Shown: piece after piece, positions 17,433-26,250 of the stretch
Layout of the letters: every line of letters starts with the position of its first letter
How positions within the stretch are numbered: position 1 is the stretch's first letter
Assembly: GCA_003599415.1 (NCBI GenBank)
Contig: QZKB01000113.1
Span: forward strand, 1-57,938
Source: Ignavibacteriales bacterium
GTDB taxonomy: Bacteria; Bacteroidota; Ignavibacteria; Ignavibacteriales; SURF-24
Direction: 5' to 3'
DNA length: 57,938 bases
Program-made: the position numbers and the translations under genes
The notes under the pieces: model-generated
Told to the model about the DNA's origin: nothing
The model's input: the letters and a program-made list of their open reading frames with translations, nothing else
Databases searched by the model: none

Positions 17433-17807
17433 TTATGCGAACACAACGCTGTCTATATTCGTGTAGACATTTTCTTTACTATCGTTTTTGTTTAATGCAG
17501 TGATTACTGTTCTATTGGGAATGTTTACAATAAAAGCAGTCTCATCAAGCATTACAAGAGAATCTTTTGAACCTTTAGCCTCGGCTTTTTCTACAGCTGA
17601 TTGAAGTTTATTAAGTGTAACATCATCAAGCTCGATATTCCTGTCTTCAAGCCTTTTTGTGGCGTGGTTCGAGAACTTGATTTTATCAAGCTCCGTTTTG
17701 AATATGGAATCAAAGCTACTTCCGTTGCCTTTTATTTTACCGGGAGCAAAATCTTCATTTTGCACCAGGGGAACGAACGGAACTTTAATCCCGTTTACTT
17801 CAGCCAT
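17433..17807 (-). CDS. TIGR02530-type flagellar operon protein
   Basis: A 124-residue protein that I recognise as the small flagellar operon family found between flgD and flgE in many bacteria (TIGR02530). The conserved core is FSNHATKRLEDRNIELDDVT, followed by SLVMLDETAFIVNIPNRTVI and VYTNIDSVVF. The function of the family is not firmly established. A GGAGG ribosome site precedes the ATG, and the gene abuts the flgD stop. About 106 bases separate its stop from flgE. Confidence 0.85.
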   Translation of the reverse strand: MAEVNGIKVPFVPLVQNEDFAPGKIKGNGSSFDSIFKTELDKIKFSNHATKRLEDRNIELDDVTLNKLQSAVEKAEAKGSKDSLVMLDETAFIVNIPNRTVITALNKNDSKENVYTNIDSVVFA

Positions 17808-18493
17808 TATTTTCCTCCATCTGATTGGTTTACTATTTCAGAAACATCAGATAAATCATATTCAAAACCATCAACAATTAATTTTGTACCGTTGTCCGTG
17901 TATCTTACCGCTTCAATCTGACCGTATATGAAAGCGTTTGTTGTTATATCTTCTCCGTTCAGATCTGTAGCAGTAACTTCAAAAGTATAAGAGCCATAAG
18001 AAACAGTACTACCATTATTATCGGTAAAGTCCCAGGAAAGTTTATGGTCTCCCGAACTATTTTCTGCATCATTAATTGTTTTTACTACATTGCCGTATTT
18101 ATCATAGATATTAATTGTAACAGAGCCCGCACTGCTCGGTAATTCATAGCCGAAATTAACATTTGACTGACCCGAGTATTTTATTGTATTCTGGTCAAGC
18201 TTAATTGACTTATTAATAAGCGACGGGGCCAATGTGTTGTTTATTGATTGAGTTAATTGAAGATTTGCAGTGATTGAACTCTGCAGCGATTCATTAATAT
18301 TTGATAACTGCTCAAGCGAACTGAACTGCGCTAACTGAGATGTAAACTGTGTGCTGTCAGTAGGATTTAACGGGTCCTGGGATTTTAGCTGTTCAATCAT
18401 AAGCCTTAGAAAAGCATTTTTATCCAAAGAAGCGTTTGATGTTGCGGAAGAAACCGCATTTGAAAGGCTGTTATTATTTACCGAATTAACCAT
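17807..18493 (-). CDS. flgD: FlgD, hook cap protein
   Basis: A hook assembly scaffold of 228 residues. The N-terminus has the diagnostic segment (DKNAFLRLMIEQLKSQDPLN, then PTDSTQFTSQLAQFSSLEQL). The C-terminal half has the FlgD tudor/Ig-like domain (VTINIYDKYGNVVKTINDAE and DLNGEDITTNAFIYGQIEAV). It lies 9 bases after fliK. Confidence 0.95.
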   Translation of the reverse strand: MVNSVNNNSLSNAVSSATSNASLDKNAFLRLMIEQLKSQDPLNPTDSTQFTSQLAQFSSLEQLSNINESLQSSITANLQLTQSINNTLAPSLINKSIKLDQNTIKYSGQSNVNFGYELPSSAGSVTINIYDKYGNVVKTINDAENSSGDHKLSWDFTDNNGSTVSYGSYTFEVTATDLNGEDITTNAFIYGQIEAVRYTDNGTKLIVDGFEYDLSDVSEIVNQSDGGK

Positions 18494-18502
18494 TTAAATC
18501 TC

Positions 18503-21500
18503 CTAAGCTAAAAATTCATAAGTGTTATAACCGAAGCTTTTAATTTTGGTCTTGTCCTCAATATTTGCGGTTGCTTCGTTTTCAAGGTTAAATTTCTTTT
18601 TATTGCCGCTTTGATTTTTGGTTTGCTTTGATTCGCTGCCTGAAGTTGATACCTGCAGAGATGAAAGAGCCAAACCATTCTGATTAAGTGACTGGAATAG
18701 CTGCGAGACGTTGTTCTCAATCATCTTCTTAACAACTTCATTTTCGACTTCAACAACTACTTTTGCGTTGTTCTCAACAATATCAAGTCTCACCTTTACT
18801 TTACCGAAGGATTCCGGTTCAAGATTTAAAGTGACTGAACTTTTTTCCTTCTTAAGTATAAACTTTGATATCTCTTTAACAACCTCGGTGTATTTTACAT
18901 TTTTTGTTACATCATAAGAAACAGCCGGCTCCGGTGCGGTGCTTTTTATCGAAGACATTTCTTTTGCAAAAACATTATGCTCTCCTGATTGTTTTTTATT
19001 GCCTGCGCTGTTTTCACTTTCATTTCCATAATCATCTTTTGTAGTTGAGAAACCTGTCTTGCCTGAATCCGAACTGGTTGTTACTTCCTTAATATTTTCC
19101 TGGTGAAAGTTGGTATCGGTATTAGCTAAACCGGCGGTTGTTTTTACGTTTAACATTTCTGGTTTCTTATCATTCCCGCTATCTTCTGCAAAAAGTATTT
19201 TTTCTTTTACAGTAGCCTGTTTTAATTTTGTATCCGCAGAAATTTTTTCTTCTTCATTATGATTTACAAAATTCTTTTCAGAAGAATTATCAATTATGCT
19301 TTGCTGTTTAGTTTTAATCTCCTGTTTAACATCAAGCACATGAATTTTTTTAGCATTCGTCTTAATAATAATTTCCTTTTCCTTATTTGCAGTCGAATGT
19401 AAAAGTTCGTTCTTTTTTTCATTCAAAATACTTTCATTCTCAGAAACTTTTCTGCCAGCCTGTGACAATTCCGGCGATGTGGTTTCAACTTTATCTATTT
19501 CATTATTTATAATTTCAGGTTGCAAATTCTTATTAACATCAGTCGATGAAATATATTTTTCCTTCATGAAAGGAATATTCTCTTTAACAGGTTTTTGTTG
19601 CAAAGTTATATTTTTATTCTCTTCTAAAGTTTTTTCAGCAGAAAAGGAATTTCTAATTTTTTCTTTGTCAGATAAGGAATCAATAACCGGCTGATTTGTT
19701 TTTTCTTTTGATGTTCCGGAAACTTTCTGGTTCTTTACATTTACGTTAGGATCGGCAATATTATTCCTAACGTTATTCGGTTCCTTTTCACTTAAAGAAG
19801 ATTTTTTAACCCCGTAATCCACCACCTCATCTGAAATAGTGTTCTGATTGTTTGCCTGTCCTTTCACTTTTTCCGAATCGATTTTTAACTGGTTAACAGA
19901 TTTCTTCACTTCATTTAATTCAGAAGCAGCTTTACTCTTAAACTCATTCCCTGTTATCTTAACTTTTGGTGATTCTGTTTCGGGTTTGCCGGACTCTTTA
20001 ATTAAGTCTTTGCTATATGAATCGGAAAACAGATTTTCTGGCGCACCTGTTGTTTTTGAATTTGCAAATACAGCATTTGTTTCTGAACCAGCAGTTTTAA
20101 TATTTGCCATGTTAACTTTTGGGCTTGCTGTAGGTTCAGCTTTAATTTCTTCGGGTTGTAAAAAACCTGTATTTAAATCGGCTTTGGTTTTTACATCAGG
20201 GTTTCCAGGTATTACATTTTTCTCTGTCGTCTTGTTAACATTATTTACTTCCTTAGAATATTTTTCGGAAACAATACTGGCTTTAGAACCCACAATCGTT
20301 GTTTTAATATTTGTAAATGTTTCAGGTTTAGAATCACCATCTTTGATTGGGGCAGACACTGTTTTTATATCTGCAGTTTTATTATCACTTGAATTGTCTG
20401 TTACTATGGTTTTCTCACTCACCTTAGTAGTATTGTTTGTTTCTTTAGAAAGTTCATCTTCCGGGTTAATCGTGTTAGAATCCACAACTATTGTTTTACT
20501 ATTTATGGTCGTTCCGGGTTTATAATTGCCGTCTTTAATTTGGGCAGATGGTGTTTTTATATCTGTAGTTTTATTATCACTTGAATTGCCAGTTACTATG
20601 GTTTTCCCATCCACCTTAGTAGTATTGTTTGTTCCTTTAGTAAGTTCCTCTCCCGGGTTAATCACTTTAGAATCCGGAATAGTTGTTTTACTATTTATGA
20701 TTGTTCCGGGTTTAGAAAGAACATCTTTAGTTTGAGCAAACAATGTTTTTATGTCAGCAGTTTTATTTTCAATTGAACCGGTTGGTAAAGAAGTCTTCTC
20801 AAAGCTTTTGCTTGTTTCACTTGTCTCATTAGAGAAATTGTTCTTTAACGTATTCGGTTTAAAAGAGCTTAAAGAAGGTATTCCGGATTTTTCTTTTTTT
20901 GCATCTTTAAGGTTATTAACATTTACTTCAGAGGATTTTATTTTTTCAGCAATCGTTTTTTCATCGGTTTTATTTTTTAACTGGTTATCTGTTACGCTTT
21001 TAACATTCACCTGGGCTTCTTGTTTTTTTGTATTTATAGAACCTTCGGCGGTTTTATTTTCAACTACCTTTTTACCTTTATCACTGTTTATATTGATAGT
21101 GCCGGAGGATTGGTTGTCATTTTTAGTAAGGATAGATTTCTTTTCCGGTTTTGTGTCAGCAGTCAATTTAATTTCTTTTTCCAAATCAGAATTAACCTTA
21201 CTATCTGCCGGAAGAACGTTTTTTGAAGTAGCAGTCTTTTTAGTGCTTACCTTTATCTCTTTCTTTGGATTATCTTCGCTACCGGTTGATTTATTCCATC
21301 CGCTTATTGATGCTGAATCTTTCTCGCTTATATTAAAGACTAATGTAACGGCTTCCGGATTCACATTTGAATTACCGGCCTGAACCTGGGAAGTGTTTGC
21401 CTGCGCTTGAATTACCTTTCCCGGAATAACTTCTTTATTAATCTCTTCAGGCTTAACATTTAATTCGGTTTTATTAGCAGTCACTTCTAGTTTTTCATTT

Positions 21501-22246
21501 TTCTTATCTGAACCAGATACATCAATGGTATTTTGTGTGTTCATCTTTATATTGTCATCAGAAGTTTCAACTGATAAGTCCATTGACTCCTTTTTTTCTG
21601 AATCGGATTTTTTATTTTCAGATACTGTTATTTTTATGTCATAACCCGTGTTATTTGTATCTGCAAGTTTGGAAACCTGCTTAAGGTTGAATTCCATAGT
21701 GACTTTATTATCAACAAGTTTCAAAATTACAGGTTTGCCGCTCTTAAGCATCTCAGTAATTGCCGCTTTAATATCCTCAACATTTATTGTCTCATTCGGA
21801 TTATTCTGCACTCTGATTAAATTTTGTGCAGAAGCTTTTGGGGAGAGGCTTTCAATTAGAGCAGACAATAGTGATTCACCGGTTTCCCCTGTTATCATAC
21901 CATCAAAAGAAAGGGTTGTATTTGCAGAAGCCACTTCCGTATTATACTTAGCGCTTATGTTCTGCTTAACCATTTCTTTTATTCCAGGTAAAGTAAGTAA
22001 AGCAAGTACATTAGAATTTAACAATCCCGTACCTCGCTGGGTTGTAGTTGACTGGCTTTGTAAACTATTTGTTTGCTTTGCTGATGTAGTTATTTCAGCA
22101 GTACTTAATTCTGAACCCTCGCCGGCATAAACTTTTATTATGTCTGCAAATAAAAAATTGACTGAATTTGATTTTAAAGATTTAAGCGAAAGTGATTCGC
22201 TGTCTTTTCCTGTTATATTAAAAAATAGAGGATTAAAAACCATCAT
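18503..22246 (-). CDS. fliK: FliK, giant hook-length control protein
   Basis: Identified by its C-terminal Flg_hook domain (about residues 1125-1205: SSVTLNLEPESFGKVKVRLD, then NALFQ-like packing and LFQSLNQNGLALSSLQVSTS) and by its place between the MotE-like gene and flgD. FliK is the secreted molecular ruler that ends hook growth and switches FlhB specificity. At 1,247 residues it is about three times the enteric length. Residues 200-1100 are a low-complexity Lys/Ser/Thr/Asn-rich region that includes a 64-residue tandem repeat. It starts at two consecutive ATG codons and overlaps the upstream stop by four bases. If the ruler model holds, the hook may be unusually long. Confidence 0.9.
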   Translation of the reverse strand: MMVFNPLFFNITGKDSESLSLKSLKSNSVNFLFADIIKVYAGEGSELSTAEITTSAKQTNSLQSQSTTTQRGTGLLNSNVLALLTLPGIKEMVKQNISAKYNTEVASANTTLSFDGMITGETGESLLSALIESLSPKASAQNLIRVQNNPNETINVEDIKAAITEMLKSGKPVILKLVDNKVTMEFNLKQVSKLADTNNTGYDIKITVSENKKSDSEKKESMDLSVETSDDNIKMNTQNTIDVSGSDKKNEKLEVTANKTELNVKPEEINKEVIPGKVIQAQANTSQVQAGNSNVNPEAVTLVFNISEKDSASISGWNKSTGSEDNPKKEIKVSTKKTATSKNVLPADSKVNSDLEKEIKLTADTKPEKKSILTKNDNQSSGTININSDKGKKVVENKTAEGSINTKKQEAQVNVKSVTDNQLKNKTDEKTIAEKIKSSEVNVNNLKDAKKEKSGIPSLSSFKPNTLKNNFSNETSETSKSFEKTSLPTGSIENKTADIKTLFAQTKDVLSKPGTIINSKTTIPDSKVINPGEELTKGTNNTTKVDGKTIVTGNSSDNKTTDIKTPSAQIKDGNYKPGTTINSKTIVVDSNTINPEDELSKETNNTTKVSEKTIVTDNSSDNKTADIKTVSAPIKDGDSKPETFTNIKTTIVGSKASIVSEKYSKEVNNVNKTTEKNVIPGNPDVKTKADLNTGFLQPEEIKAEPTASPKVNMANIKTAGSETNAVFANSKTTGAPENLFSDSYSKDLIKESGKPETESPKVKITGNEFKSKAASELNEVKKSVNQLKIDSEKVKGQANNQNTISDEVVDYGVKKSSLSEKEPNNVRNNIADPNVNVKNQKVSGTSKEKTNQPVIDSLSDKEKIRNSFSAEKTLEENKNITLQQKPVKENIPFMKEKYISSTDVNKNLQPEIINNEIDKVETTSPELSQAGRKVSENESILNEKKNELLHSTANKEKEIIIKTNAKKIHVLDVKQEIKTKQQSIIDNSSEKNFVNHNEEEKISADTKLKQATVKEKILFAEDSGNDKKPEMLNVKTTAGLANTDTNFHQENIKEVTTSSDSGKTGFSTTKDDYGNESENSAGNKKQSGEHNVFAKEMSSIKSTAPEPAVSYDVTKNVKYTEVVKEISKFILKKEKSSVTLNLEPESFGKVKVRLDIVENNAKVVVEVENEVVKKMIENNVSQLFQSLNQNGLALSSLQVSTSGSESKQTKNQSGNKKKFNLENEATANIEDKTKIKSFGYNTYEFLA
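20341..20724 (-). repeat. 192-bp in-frame tandem repeats within fliK
   Basis: Two well-conserved 192-bp copies (20341-20532 and 20533-20724), each 64 codons, encode a unit that runs from TDIKTPSAQIKDG through NTTKVSEKTIVT to DNSSDNKT. More diverged copies flank both sides with the same 192-base period. They sit in the ruler region of FliK and could expand or contract by recombination. Confidence 0.85.
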
Positions 22247-22815
22247 TGTAACCTTGTTAATCTTTTTACGTCATCGGTAGTTAAATATGAGAGAATTTCC
22301 GCAGCCTTTTTCTTCTTCATTGAATATATAAGCTCTCTTGCTTCATTATCGGTCATACTGAGTATTATTTTAGCTATCGTTTTGGAATCCATGGATTCAT
22401 AAATTTTTATTGTTGCTTTTTTCCATTTAGTGTAGGTACTGTCGCCTTGTTTCAGCTTGCTTATATTTTGCGTTAACTGTGTGCTTGTTGATCTTGGTCC
22501 GGTTCCGCTTAAAGCAGGTTTAACAGTTTCGTTTTTATTAACTACATTTTTTGTATTCTCGGTACTACCTGTTGAATCCTTCTTAACACCAAGTGAATCT
22601 GATGAAGCCACGCTTAGCAAATCTACTTTCTTTGCCAATGAATCTGCTTTTACCTTATTAAGTTTATTTGGCTTTAGCGCTGTTGAATCAACTTTTACGC
22701 TTGTTGAGAAATCAAATTTAAAGATGTTGTTGTACTGGTTATTCATTTCCATAAGAATACCGGTAACAGCGATAAAAGCAATTATAAATGTTAAAGCATA
22801 AAGAGGCGTTTTCAC
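22243..22815 (-). CDS. MotE-like protein with MgtE_N-type domain
   Basis: A 190-residue protein with an N-terminal membrane helix (about residues 4-23), a Ser/Thr/Lys-rich linker, and a C-terminal helical domain (SMDSKTIAKIILSMTDNEAR, then MKKKKAAEILSYLTTDDVKR) that resembles the MgtE N-terminal domain. Proteins of this architecture are found in flagellar operons between fliJ and fliK, and some are annotated MotE. A chaperone or stabiliser role for a secreted or motor component is known for some members and only inferred here. It probably starts at GTG, overlapping the fliJ stop as GTGA. Confidence 0.75.
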   Translation of the reverse strand: MKTPLYALTFIIAFIAVTGILMEMNNQYNNIFKFDFSTSVKVDSTALKPNKLNKVKADSLAKKVDLLSVASSDSLGVKKDSTGSTENTKNVVNKNETVKPALSGTGPRSTSTQLTQNISKLKQGDSTYTKWKKATIKIYESMDSKTIAKIILSMTDNEARELIYSMKKKKAAEILSYLTTDDVKRLTRLQ

Positions 22816-23252
22816 TTCATCTTCCTCACAAATTTTTGTACGGAAATATCATCCATCCGTATTTGGTCATTTTTGTTTTCTTCTGTAATAAAATTCTGCA
22901 GATGTTTTTCTTCAAGTGTTTTAAAGATTTTATGTTCTTTGCTTTTCTTAACAAGCTCATCAAGCAACGTTTTCTTTTCCAGCTCAAGCTTCCCTAATTT
23001 TTCAAGCAAGGATTTTTTATGTTCTTCAAGATATTTAGCATAATAAATTTTTGAATGAAGCTCGGAAGCTTTTACTATATCATTTTCTTCGCCGGATAAA
23101 CTTATCTGTTTTCTTTTCTCATCAACTTCAAGTATTTCATTTTTTACTTTCTCTATCTTAAGGTCAATTGAAGCCACTTCTTTCTGAGCTTTCTTTTCAA
23201 GGCTTTCCTTAACCTTTTTAACTGATTCATATTTATAAATAAACTTTGCCAC
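22812..23252 (-). CDS. fliJ: FliJ, export chaperone/ATPase stalk
   Basis: A 146-residue, almost fully coiled-coil protein, as expected for FliJ, which forms the central stalk of the FliI ATPase ring and recycles export chaperones. Family conservation is weak, so the call relies on length, coiled coil (ASIDLKIEKVKNEILEVDEK) and the position directly after fliI. The best start is GTG, and no in-frame ATG is near. Confidence 0.85.
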   Translation of the reverse strand: MAKFIYKYESVKKVKESLEKKAQKEVASIDLKIEKVKNEILEVDEKRKQISLSGEENDIVKASELHSKIYYAKYLEEHKKSLLEKLGKLELEKKTLLDELVKKSKEHKIFKTLEEKHLQNFITEENKNDQIRMDDISVQKFVRKMK

Positions 23253-23258
23253 TTATTG

Positions 23259-24590
23259 CTATATCAGGTTTGGTTCTATTAATGTTTTCAACTTTTGAAT
23301 AGTATCCTTGAAGAGAGCTTTCTCTTTCATATCCTGCTTCAAAAAACTTCTTAACGGATTAATTTTCTGAAGCGCATGATCAATCTGTGGATTACTGCCT
23401 TTAACATATGCACCAATGTTTATAAGATCTTCGGCTTCATTGTAAGTTGCAAGAATTTCATTAAACGTACTTGATCTTTTATAATGATCCGGAGCTACAA
23501 TATCAGGCATTATTCTGCTTACACTTTGTAAAGGATCAATCGCAGGAAATTGTCCTTTGTTTGCAAGCTTTCTTGAAAGCACAATGTGACCGTCAAGAAT
23601 TGATCTTACTGCGTCAGCAATCGGCTCGGTAAAATCATCACCATCAACAAGAACAGTATAAAAACCTGTAATTGAACCAACATTAGAATTGCCTGCCCGC
23701 TCTAATAATTTCGGAAGCACTGCAAATACAGACGGTGTATAACCTTTTGTAGTAGGCGGCTCGCCAACTGTTAAACCAATTTCACGTTGCGCCATTGCAA
23801 AGCGCGTCACAGAATCCATCATTAAAACCACGTTCAATCCAAGGTCGCGGAAATATTCTGCTACTGTTGTTCCGATCATTGCCGCTTTAATTCTTAAAAG
23901 AGCCGGGCTATCGCTTGTAGCCACAACAACAACAGAGCGCTTTAAACCTTCTTCGCCAAGATCCTTCTCAATAAATTCTCTTACTTCCCTTCCGCGTTCG
24001 CCAACAAGAACAATAACGTTAACATCCGCATTTGTATTACGTGCAATCATTCCTAATAAAACACTCTTGCCAACACCGCTGCCCGCAAATATTCCAACCC
24101 GTTGCCCTTTACCGCACGTTAATAAAGAATCAATTGTTCTTACACCTGTTTGTAATGGTTCGGCTATTCTGTTTCTCTCCAAAGGATTCGGAGGTGAATT
24201 ATGAATTTTCCTGTAAGAAGAAATATCAATCATACCTTTGCCGTCAATTGGATTTCCAAGACCATCGATGACTCTGCCCAGCAATGCCTCGCCAACACCA
24301 ACTGTAAAACTTTGTCCCGATGCAATTATTTCGCATAGAGGAGATATTTTTTCAACTTCACCAAGCGCAATAGAAAGCACTTTACCTTCTTTAAAACCAA
24401 CAACCTCGGCTTTACAAACTTCCTCGCCGGATTTATTTACGATAGTGCAGATTTCACCAAGAGTAACGTTTGGCCCCGAGGAAACAATCACCAATCCAAT
24501 TACATCGGTTACCTTACCGTTCAGCTTAATAAGATCTGCCCGGGCGATTACATTGGAAAAGCGTTCTATGTATAAATCGTTTAAGTCCAT
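23259..24590 (-). CDS. fliI: FliI, flagellar export ATPase
   Basis: The F1-type ATPase of the flagellar export system, 443 residues, a normal length. The Walker A motif GSGVGKS is near residue 169, and the family segments GERGREVREFIE, MMDSVTRFAMAQREIG and GSITGFYTVLVDGDD are intact. It is flanked by fliH and fliJ in the canonical order. Confidence 0.97.
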   Translation of the reverse strand: MDLNDLYIERFSNVIARADLIKLNGKVTDVIGLVIVSSGPNVTLGEICTIVNKSGEEVCKAEVVGFKEGKVLSIALGEVEKISPLCEIIASGQSFTVGVGEALLGRVIDGLGNPIDGKGMIDISSYRKIHNSPPNPLERNRIAEPLQTGVRTIDSLLTCGKGQRVGIFAGSGVGKSVLLGMIARNTNADVNVIVLVGERGREVREFIEKDLGEEGLKRSVVVVATSDSPALLRIKAAMIGTTVAEYFRDLGLNVVLMMDSVTRFAMAQREIGLTVGEPPTTKGYTPSVFAVLPKLLERAGNSNVGSITGFYTVLVDGDDFTEPIADAVRSILDGHIVLSRKLANKGQFPAIDPLQSVSRIMPDIVAPDHYKRSSTFNEILATYNEAEDLINIGAYVKGSNPQIDHALQKINPLRSFLKQDMKEKALFKDTIQKLKTLIEPNLI

Positions 24591-25214
24591 CTATTCGTTT
24601 GATGAAAAATAATTTTTAAAAATCCTGCCAAGTTCTTCCAGTTGAGAAGATATTCTCGCATCAACATTTCCAACTTCAGATTCAATAAAGCATCCGCCCT
24701 GCTGAATATTTTCACTTATTTCAAATCTTATTTTCGTATCGGATGAATCAAGGAAATGGATATTTCCGGCATTTAACAATTCAAAATCTTTTGGATTTAG
24801 CTTAACAAGAATATCGTTTGCACCTATAATTTTTTTAATTGAATTTCTAATGGTGGTTTCAATTGTGGATTTGTTTTCTAACTGGTTAGAAAGAATTTTC
24901 TCTGCAATACTTATTGACACTTTTGATATCACTTCCGGAATAGTGGAATCAAAATCCTCTAATTTCTCTTCAAAGCTTGAAAGTATTCTATAAAACTCTT
25001 CCGCTTTTTTAATCAGCTGCGCTTCAAATTCATTCTGAAGCTGCTGCCTAGCACTTTCAAAACCTTCCTGGAAAGCTTTCTCATATTTAAGTTGCTGTTC
25101 CCTTTTTATTTCAGCTTCGGAATTAAATTCTTCATTCGCCTCAAATGAATATTCACCGGTTAGATCTGCTTTATAATTTTTGGGTTTGGATTTCAACCTG
25201 ATTACACTAGACAT
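24591..25214 (-). CDS. fliH: FliH, regulator of FliI
   Basis: The FliI-binding negative regulator and tether to the C-ring. The N-terminal half is a charged coiled coil (KYEKAFQEGFESARQQLQNE), and the C-terminal half is the FliH/HrpE domain (VSISIAEKILSNQLENKSTI). I prefer the ATG at 25214 (207 residues) over the GTG at 25247, because the longer form would overlap fliG by 41 bases. The stop abuts the fliI start. Confidence 0.9.
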   Translation of the reverse strand: MSSVIRLKSKPKNYKADLTGEYSFEANEEFNSEAEIKREQQLKYEKAFQEGFESARQQLQNEFEAQLIKKAEEFYRILSSFEEKLEDFDSTIPEVISKVSISIAEKILSNQLENKSTIETTIRNSIKKIIGANDILVKLNPKDFELLNAGNIHFLDSSDTKIRFEISENIQQGGCFIESEVGNVDARISSQLEELGRIFKNYFSSNE

Positions 25215-26250
25215 AAACTTCTTCCGAGCCTCCTCTTCCGGTAACACTTATTTCACCCTGCTCTTCAAGGGCCTTGATAACATCAACAACTTTAGCCTGT
25301 GCAGATTCTACTTCCTTTAATTTAACCGGACCCATATACTGCAATTCCTCTTTAAGCAGGTCAGCTGCTCTCTCAGACATATTTGAAAAGATTTTTTCTT
25401 TTACTTTCTCATCTGCAATTTTAAGTGCAAGAGCCAGGTCTTTTCTATCAACATCTTTAAGAATTCTCTGAATATCTTTATTCTGTATAAGAACAAGGTC
25501 ATCAAACAGGAACATTAATCTTTTTACTTCAAGGGCAAGCTCAAAATCAAATGATTCCATTTGTGCAATAACTTCTTTGCTAAAACCGATGCTTGTTTTA
25601 TTCAATACCGCCGCAAGGTTTTTAGGACCACCAATTTTACTAACTGACTGCCCGATTGCTCCGCCAGCAATTTCATCAACTACTTTTTCTATCTGCTTAA
25701 GAGTCTGCGGGGATATTTTTCCAAGAGTAGCAATTCTGTAAGCTACTTCGCTCCTGACTTCCTGAGGTAGTTCTTTTAACGCACCTGCCGTCTGATCAGG
25801 AGATAGGTGCGCAAGAATAACGGCAACAGTTTGCGGATGTTCCTTGTTAAGAAAGCTTATAAGCTGAACAGGATCAGCTTTCTTTAAAACATCAAAGCCA
25901 CGTAAAGTAGTAATACTCTTAACCTTCTCAATAATCTCAATTGCTTTCGTCGGGCCAAAGGATTTTTCAAGAACTTCCTGAGCATATTCCAGGCCGCCTT
26001 CAAGCATATATTGTCTTGCCGTAACCATATCGTAGTATTCAGTCATTACGGCATCTGCAACATCAGAAGAAATATTTCTTACTCTCGAAATTTCAGCAGA
26101 TATCATTTCAACATCTGCAGGGTCAAGGTTTTTAAAGACTTCCGCTGCTGTTTCTATATCCAAAGCAATAAGCATTAATGCAGCTTTCTGAACACCATTC
26201 AGATCAATATTTTTTGCGCTTTTAATGTTTGTAAAATTATTAGTACTCAT
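25207..26250 (-). CDS. fliG: FliG, motor switch protein
   Basis: The rotor torque protein, 347 residues. The N-terminal FliF-binding domain (GVQKAALMLIALDIETAAEV), middle domain (VAVILAHLSPDQTAGALKEL) and C-terminal torque helix region (FDDLVLIQNKDIQRILKDVD) are all present. The charged torque residues look conserved. It overlaps fliF by 11 bases. Confidence 0.97.
   Translation of the reverse strand: MSTNNFTNIKSAKNIDLNGVQKAALMLIALDIETAAEVFKNLDPADVEMISAEISRVRNISSDVADAVMTEYYDMVTARQYMLEGGLEYAQEVLEKSFGPTKAIEIIEKVKSITTLRGFDVLKKADPVQLISFLNKEHPQTVAVILAHLSPDQTAGALKELPQEVRSEVAYRIATLGKISPQTLKQIEKVVDEIAGGAIGQSVSKIGGPKNLAAVLNKTSIGFSKEVIAQMESFDFELALEVKRLMFLFDDLVLIQNKDIQRILKDVDRKDLALALKIADEKVKEKIFSNMSERAADLLKEELQYMGPVKLKEVESAQAKVVDVIKALEEQGEISVTGRGGSEEVYV

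Noticed and set aside
20341..20724. CRISPR-like or mobile repeat
   Set aside because: The repeat is in frame within fliK, period 192 without spacers, so it is a coding tandem repeat.
19848..21383. Long plus-strand open frames opposite fliK
   Set aside because: They mirror the low-complexity Lys/Asn/Thr codons of fliK, giving Leu/Val/Phe-rich shadow frames with no family signature.
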